Assembly (NCBI GenBank): GCA_945861765.1
Contig: CAMAWP010000015.1
Span: forward strand, 1-44,514
Length of the DNA: 44,514 bases
DNA from: Akkermansia muciniphila
GTDB taxonomy: Bacteria; Verrucomicrobiota; Verrucomicrobiia; Limisphaerales; SIBE01
Reading direction: 5' to 3'
Position numbers and translations under genes: made by a program
Shown here: positions 40,872 to 44,514 of the stretch, in pieces
Layout: every line of letters starts with the position of its first letter
How positions within the stretch are numbered: the stretch's first letter is position 1
Notes under the pieces: generated by a model
Databases searched by the model: none
The model's input: the letters and a program-made list of their open reading frames with translations, nothing else
Told to the model about the DNA's origin: nothing

Positions 40872-41546
40872 ATTGTCATAAAACCAATCCCTCTCCACAA
40901 CGTCTCCGTTAATCTCCGTGCATCCCTTGTCACTGCGGCCGTCTGCCTGCTCACCGGATGCAGTGATCCGGCAGATAAGGTCGCGAAAGCCACCGCCTCC
41001 GACGCGAAGAAGCCAGGCTCCTCCGCGTCCCAGGCCGGCAAGGAATACGTGCTCCGCGCGGAGTCTAAAATCGGGTTCGTCGGCTCCAAAGTCACCGGCA
41101 GCCACGAGGGTGGGTTCAGGAAGTTCGCTGGCAAGTTCGCCATCGCCGAAGGCAAGATGGTAGGCACGCCAGGGTTCCAGATCGCGATGGCCTCCACTTG
41201 GGCCGACAACCCGAAGCTGGAAGGGCACTTGAAGGCCCCTGATTTCTTCGATGTAGCCAAATTCCCCGTCTCGAGCTTCGACATCACGGCAGTCGAACCG
41301 GACGGGACAGATTATAAGGTGACCGGTAACTTCGCCCTGCATGGGGTAACCAAGAGCCTCTCTTTTCCTGCAAAGATCAAGGTCGCGGACGACGCGGTGA
41401 CAGTGACGGCCGAATTCGCCATCAACCGGAAGGATTTCAACATCAACTTTCCCGGGATGCCCAACGATCTCATCCGCGAAAACGTCGTGATTAAGCTCGA
41501 CTTGAAAGCGACTCCGGGCGCCGCGCGGCCCGAGGATACTCTTTAA
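40872..41546 (+). CDS. YceI-family lipocalin-like lipoprotein, start uncertain
   Basis: The frame is open from 40869 to the stop at 41546. It encodes a lipoprotein-like leader (LVTAAVCLLTGCSD, lipobox Cys at about 40959-40961), an Ala/Lys linker, and a complete YceI domain from 41040: SKIGFVGSKVTGSHEGGF, FDVAKFPVSSFDITAVE, NFALHGVTKSLSFPAKIK and FAINRKDFNINFPGM. No ATG, GTG or TTG lies in frame before the lipobox; ATT 40872 or ATA 40878 would be needed, and GTG 41049 would remove the leader. A CCACGG-type repeat covers the place where the start should be. YceI proteins bind isoprenoids and are common in LitR/CarH-type clusters. The gene may have lost its start. Confidence 0.8.
   Translation: MVIKPIPLHNVSVNLRASLVTAAVCLLTGCSDPADKVAKATASDAKKPGSSASQAGKEYVLRAESKIGFVGSKVTGSHEGGFRKFAGKFAIAEGKMVGTPGFQIAMASTWADNPKLEGHLKAPDFFDVAKFPVSSFDITAVEPDGTDYKVTGNFALHGVTKSLSFPAKIKVADDAVTVTAEFAINRKDFNINFPGMPNDLIRENVVIKLDLKATPGAARPEDTL
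40895..40920. repeat. CACGGAGATTAAC-type repeat fragment
   Basis: Reverse complement CACGGAGATTAACGGAGACG belongs to the 'CACGGA...GATTAAC' type of dispersed repeat. Related, more decayed copies are at 41573-41605 (AACCACGGACTCGG, then GGGGATTAACCACGG). It lies exactly across the expected 5' end of the YceI gene. Confidence 0.45.
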
Positions 41547-41917
41547 CTCTAGCCAAACAGATTTTAAATCTGAACCACGGACTCGGACATGGGGATTAAC
41601 CACGGAAAGAATACCGAAATGGAACCGACGGGGGCAACCCAACGAATACAAAGCGGAATTATTCGGTCTCTTTTCGGGTTTACTTCCTTGGTTCCAATTC
41701 TGAGAGATAATTCACCGAGATTTAGGATTTAAGAATCTAAAACGGCTCCGGCCAGCGATAGACTTTCGCAAGATCCCGACGATGAAGTCATTCTGAGTGG
41801 CTCACCAGATCCATGGAGGATACGACCCGTTCGTCGCTAGTCATGCCGTTTCTCAGCTAGGCCTTTGCCAATCTTCGGCACTCTCAACTGCCGTTTAGGG
41901 TTGAGAGACTTATTGCC
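41547..41917. other. Gap with a decayed repeat
   Basis: 371 bp between the YceI stop and the VapC stop. It holds the near-palindrome CAGATTTTAAATCTG (41558-41572), then the CCACGG-type repeat remnant at 41573-41605. The rest is AT-richer than the neighbours, with no reading frame that I recognise. Confidence 0.5.
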
Positions 41918-42316
41918 TCAGGAATCCAGATGACTAATCGCGCGAATCCCGGGGATCTGGTGGAAATGTTCGTCGAAAGTGAGCACAACCGCACCGATGC
42001 GCCTGGCGCAGCAGGCGATCACTAAATCCGGCAAAGGTAAGAAAATACCGGATCGGTCGAGCTCCCAAGCCATCGTCTCCACATCGATCCAAAGGCGGTT
42101 GTCCGTGGGAACGTTGATCATGACGTTCCAAGCCGCTTGAAATTTGCGCAACCGTTCGAGGGGTCGGATCGCCCTGCCGACTTCCACTCGCACTACGCCG
42201 CAGATGGCGAGATCTCGGGAGTGGGAAGCGAGCGCCAAATTTCGGAGAGGATCCCTTTTTTCCCGCATCAGCCGGATGTAATAGCTGCTATCCGCGAGCA
42301 CGGGGTTTGCGCCCAT
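41918..42316 (-). CDS. vapC: VapC-type PIN-domain toxin (intact)
   Basis: 132 residues from the ATG at 42316. PIN-domain RNase of type II toxin-antitoxin systems. The four acidic positions of the family are visible: Asp in LADSSYYI, Glu in VVRVEVGR, Asp in PLPDLVIAC and Asp in TFDEHF. Length is normal for VapC. The gene overlaps the antitoxin gene by 29 nt and lies downstream of it, the usual order. An in-frame ATG at 42382 exists, but it would overlap the antitoxin further and adds residues not seen in the family. Confidence 0.9.
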   Translation of the reverse strand: MGANPVLADSSYYIRLMREKRDPLRNLALASHSRDLAICGVVRVEVGRAIRPLERLRKFQAAWNVMINVPTDNRLWIDVETMAWELDRSGIFLPLPDLVIACCARRIGAVVLTFDEHFHQIPGIRAISHLDS

Positions 42317-42548
42317 AAAAGACTGGAGTTTCTTGGAGTCGCGCGGCTTCGAGATCGTAGGCTGGGTCAATGGTAGCCGCAAGCTCGTCAGGGCTCAACC
42401 CGAGTCCTTCACGAGTCAGCCGGATGAGTTCGGTCCGTCGATCCATTTCCCGGAGAGCGAGGTCTATCGCCTTGGTTTTGGTTTTGGCACCGGTGGCGGC
42501 CAGAACACGCGCCAGCAACCCGTCGTCAATGTGCATGGTCATTTTCAT
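42288..42548 (-). CDS. vapB: VapB-type antitoxin
   Basis: 86 residues from the ATG at 42548 (MKMTMHID). The N-terminal ribbon-helix-helix pattern HIDDGLLARVLAATGAKTKT followed by KAIDLALREMDRR is the VapB/DUF2191 signature (MRTTLNIDD..L..A...TG...KT..V..AL). The acidic C-terminal half would neutralise the PIN toxin encoded next. Usually autoregulates its own promoter with the toxin bound. Confidence 0.9.
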   Translation of the reverse strand: MKMTMHIDDGLLARVLAATGAKTKTKAIDLALREMDRRTELIRLTREGLGLSPDELAATIDPAYDLEAARLQETPVFYGRKPRARG

Positions 42549-42645
42549 ATGGTCATCGTATGGCAGCACAACCACACTGTCAATCCCAGTTCAGACAATG
42601 TGATGCTCAGCTGAATCGGCAACATGCCGTGCGCCTCGAAATTGT

Positions 42646-42675
42646 TACCCGCAAAGGGACTACCCGCAAAGGGAC
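42646..42675. repeat. Tandem 15-bp duplication
   Basis: TACCCGCAAAGGGAC occurs twice in a row (42646-42660, 42661-42675). It is followed by a second short duplication built on AACTTTCCCCCG (42681-42715). No gene is seen between 42549 and 42767 apart from these repeats. Confidence 0.8.
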
Positions 42676-42840
42676 AGGCAAACTTTCCCCCGCGAACTTT
42701 CCCCCGGCGTTAAAGGGGGCCACTATTCTTGGGGACTTGTGCCTCTCGTCCCTACGAGGGTTGTCCCGACGGCAGGTGCGCATCTCAGATTTTTCGTGCT
42801 CGCGTTTCCTACTCGTACTCGTAATCGTAATCGTAACCCC

Positions 42841-43040
42841 ATGAACCGCCGATTAGACCACGAAAAGCTGGAGGTTTATTGGAAAGTGCCGCCGCCCTGG
42901 ATGTGCTCGTGGCCAAAGGCCGATGTTCTGGGGAGGAAGTGCTGTCAGGAAAAGACCGCCTTTGGATCGTCGTTTCGATGCTAGTCGCCTCGATAAAGGC
43001 AAACTCCGATTACCGGTTGCACGAGGGAAACCCGGGATAG
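42841..43040 (+). pseudogene. Internally deleted four-helix-bundle (S23/IVP-like) gene
   Basis: The start MNRRLDHEKLEVYWK is the typical N-terminus of S23-type four-helix-bundle proteins, relatives of 23S rRNA intervening-sequence proteins and of Avd. In another frame from 42888 comes the family's C-terminus: AAALDVLVAKGRCSGEEVL, then IVVSMLVASIKANSDYRLHE and a stop at 43040. The middle of the protein (about 65-70 residues, helices 1 to 3) is missing and the frames do not agree, so the gene is dead. It is the only cargo of the inverted-repeat element around it. Confidence 0.75.
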
Positions 43041-43070
43041 GATTACGATTACGATTACGATTACGATTAC
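43041..43070. repeat. GATTAC hexamer tract
   Basis: Five perfect GATTAC units in a row, starting right after the stop of the four-helix-bundle remnant. The inverted counterpart (GTAATC units) lies upstream at about 42820-42836. The two tracts could pair in single-stranded DNA or RNA and extend the terminal stem. Confidence 0.95.
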
Positions 43071-43109
43071 GAGAAGATCTGGAAAAATCTGAGATGCGCA
43101 CCGACGGCA

Positions 43110-43373
43110 GCTTCCAGAACTTTTTGGCTTGTCACCAGAGGCTGGCCCTCTGATCCCCTCCCCGAGGGTTTTGTTTCAAATAATCGATCGTTTCAACGCG
43201 GCCGAGTTCGCTTTCGGCACCAACCCCACCCAGGCGAACAACAAACCGTCGTTCGAGAAGGGAGAGGCCCACGCCTTCGTCCGAGCTATCACTCAGGCTT
43301 TGCGCAATCGCCCGGGGTAAGCTAAGGATTCAGAGCGTTGCCAGCACCTCCACCAGGACCAGAAAGCCAGGGG
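43110..43373. other. Gap before the prepilin gene
   Basis: 264 bp. A 63-codon frame (43129-43320) encodes IIDRFNAAEFAFGTNPTQAN and GEAHAFVRAITQALRN. The composition is protein-like but I do not recognise the family and there is no clear start. It could be the tail of a gene cut off by the insertion at 42775. No promoter is obvious. Confidence 0.4.
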
Positions 43374-44138
43374 ATGAAAACCGATTTTAAAGCCAGGATC
43401 GGCACGGGTTTCACTTTGATCGAATTGCTGGTTGTCATTGGCATCATCGCGATTCTGGCTAGCCTGATCACCCCTGCCCTGAACCGCGCCAAACTCGCGA
43501 GCCGGAATGCGGTATGCAAAAGCAACCTTCGGCAACTAGGCCTGGCACTCCACATGTACGTGATGGAGACGGGCGTGTTCCCGCACACAGTCGATGCGAA
43601 TGCCGCGACCACCTGGTACACGGCCATCGCGCCTCACTACGGCAGCAACTACAACATCATGACGTGCCCTACTTTCAAGGGCGAATGGCCCATTGAAAAG
43701 GCCATCACGTGGGTGCTCGGCAACGCTTATCACCGCAGCCCATCCACCCCAGGACGTGTTGCGGGTGTGAGTTACGGGTATAACGGGTTCGGCGTGGGCT
43801 CGGCAAACGCGACCACTTGGACAGCGAACCTGGGACTAGGGGTGCAGGTCAATCCTGGAGAGATCGCCCCCGCAGTCTCTGAGAGCGCCGTCAAATCCAC
43901 CGCTGACATGATCGCCATCGCCGACTCGATGCCCCAGCCCGGTTTTACGAACATTTTCCCATTTCTACTTTCCATCAGCAGTGTTCCCTCCCCTGAACGT
44001 CATAACGGAGGAGCGAATGTCGCCTTTGCTGACGGCCACGTCATCACCCTGTTGAGCAAACAATTGGTCGAACCCACGGAGCCGAACCGCCGCCGTTGGA
44101 ACGTGGACAACGAACCGCATTGGGAAGTGAAATTCTGA
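43374..44138 (+). CDS. Prepilin-like protein with H-X9-DG motif (type II secretion G-like)
   Basis: 254 residues. The prepilin cleavage/methylation motif [20 protein letters not shown] (about 12-31) forms the N-terminal membrane helix; leader peptidase would cut after the Gly. The globular part is beta-rich and ends with the family's C-terminal box [16 protein letters not shown], in which H is followed nine residues later by DG. This architecture is hugely expanded in Verrucomicrobiota and Planctomycetota, where one genome can hold dozens; the function is unknown and probably lies in the envelope or pseudopilus. The start ATG has GGGG just before it. Looks complete. Confidence 0.93.
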   Translation: MKTDFKARIGTGFTLIELLVVIGIIAILASLITPALNRAKLASRNAVCKSNLRQLGLALHMYVMETGVFPHTVDANAATTWYTAIAPHYGSNYNIMTCPTFKGEWPIEKAITWVLGNAYHRSPSTPGRVAGVSYGYNGFGVGSANATTWTANLGLGVQVNPGEIAPAVSESAVKSTADMIAIADSMPQPGFTNIFPFLLSISSVPSPERHNGGANVAFADGHVITLLSKQLVEPTEPNRRRWNVDNEPHWEVKF

Positions 44139-44392
44139 GGCGTTGGATCCATTCAAACTCCACGACTCGAACCAAAACAAGTTTGCCGCCTGTTTTGATG
44201 ACAAGTCGTTCGGTCCGATGAGTGTCTTGCTTCAGATTCTCAAGCAGCGAGGGGAGCCGGGTTTCGGAACTTGAAAGGGACCCCACCTGACGACGCGCCC
44301 AAACATGCCACCAGTTCCCGGGTGCAACTCACGGTTTCCGGGAGGTGTCGTTCGGAGGACAATAGCTACCGCAAAATGGGAAGAGTTCCTAA
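44139..44392. other. Gap between prepilin gene and group II intron end
   Basis: 254 bp with no recognisable gene. It is the 3'-exon side of the minus-strand intron, so it may hold the rest of a gene or terminator that the intron entered, but I could not identify it. Confidence 0.4.
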
Positions 44393-44514
44393 GTAGAGTA
44401 GGCGAAGCGGACGGATTGAGAGGCACAGGCCAATGACCGTCTCGCTTCGCCCCTCATCGAACCGGACAGGCGGTTTTCCCGCATCCGGCTCTCCGAGGGC
44501 CATTCATCGCATTG
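44393..44514 (-). mobile_element. 3' end of a group II intron (domains V and VI)
   Basis: Read on the minus strand. Domain V (44459-44491) begins GAGCCGGATGCGG with the AGC catalytic triad, a GAAA loop, a short bulge and the closing TCCGGTTC that pairs with GAGCCGGA. Domain VI has a perfect 9-bp stem, GGCGAAGCG (44443-44451) with CGCTTCGCC (44401-44409), extended by GACGG/CCGTC, and ends in TACTCTAC at about 44393, the usual A-Y type 3' end. The reverse transcriptase and 5' part lie beyond the window. Confidence 0.75.

Larger units (their letters stand above)
42768..43109. mobile_element. 328-bp inverted-repeat element with 7-bp target duplication
   Basis: The element proper is 42775-43102. 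Its ends are perfect 21-bp terminal inverted repeats (left 42775-42795 beginning GGTGCGCATCTCAG; right 43082-43102). GACGGCA directly flanks both ends (42768-42774 and 43103-43109), a 7-bp target-site duplication. Inside each end lies a tract of the hexamer TCGTAA/TTACGA in inverted orientation: short on the left (about 42812-42836), five copies on the right (43041-43070). Between them is the remnant of a four-helix-bundle gene (42841-43040). No transposase is encoded, so the element would be non-autonomous. Confidence 0.75.

Noticed and set aside
40574-41651. Minus-strand genes opposite the YceI gene
   Set aside because: Two overlapping frames lie antisense to a clear YceI domain and show no family motifs.
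42681-42720. Terminator at the CCCCC...GGGGG stretch
   Set aside because: The stem is only five G-C pairs without a T tract, and no gene ends just before it on either strand.
43129-43320. Small 63-codon gene
   Set aside because: No convincing start, no family match, and it lies in the flank of the insertion element; reported only as a possible gene tail.

Overview
The window looks like a chromosomal piece of a free-living Verrucomicrobiota bacterium (PVC superphylum), most like the Limisphaerales/Pedosphaera type. This rests on family content, not on a marker gene. There are five secreted proteins (one of them broken) with CxxCH haem motifs, four of them beta-propeller/repeat proteins of the 'PVC-type haem-binding' kind. 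There are also three secreted SGNH acetylesterases, two ThuA proteins, PQQ-like propellers, a sialidase, and a prepilin-like protein with the H-X9-DG tail. No rRNA, tRNA or CRISPR array was seen.

Region 1 (1-10424, all +): a 14-bp minisatellite runs to 8 nt before the first start codon. It is followed by a tightly packed set: double-domain SGNH esterase, pentahaem cytochrome with a PA14-like domain, propeller protein, ThuA protein, and a DUF2341/LamG/SGNH esterase. Region 2 (10425-14631): a sulfatase stump, then an AraC-type direct-repeat operator in front of a four-gene operon (hydroxyacid dehydrogenase, AraC regulator, MFS transporter, MOSC protein) joined by a 6-bp gap and then two 4-bp overlaps.

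Region 3 (14736-33397, all +): the core of the window. It holds propeller-HEAT-cytochrome proteins (three whole, one broken by an internal deletion), a PQQ propeller, a sialidase, a ThuA protein, an SGNH esterase and a tandem-domain metallopeptidase, many joined by ATGA overlaps. Nearly all have signal peptides. The parts fit envelope breakdown of an O-acetylated, sialic-acid-like or otherwise acidic glycan, with sugar oxidation passing electrons to c-type haems. That pathway is an inference.

Region 4 (33398-41546): a scarred region with remnants of an enolase-superfamily gene, a CrtO-like acyltransferase, a sigma factor, an SDR gene, a WD40 gene and an IS4-family transposase. Among them lie intact genes: a MerR/CarH-like regulator with a shortened C-terminus, DUF2892, SRPBCC, thioredoxin-like, fasciclin, PQQ propeller, PAS and YceI. 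The mix resembles a light/B12-regulated (CarH/LitR) stress and carotenoid cluster that has decayed.

Region 5 (41547-44514): a VapBC pair on the minus strand; a 328-bp element with 21-bp perfect terminal inverted repeats and 7-bp target duplications carrying the remains of a four-helix-bundle (S23/IVP-like) gene; a prepilin-like gene; and, at the right edge, the 3' end (domains V and VI) of a minus-strand group II intron that continues beyond the window.
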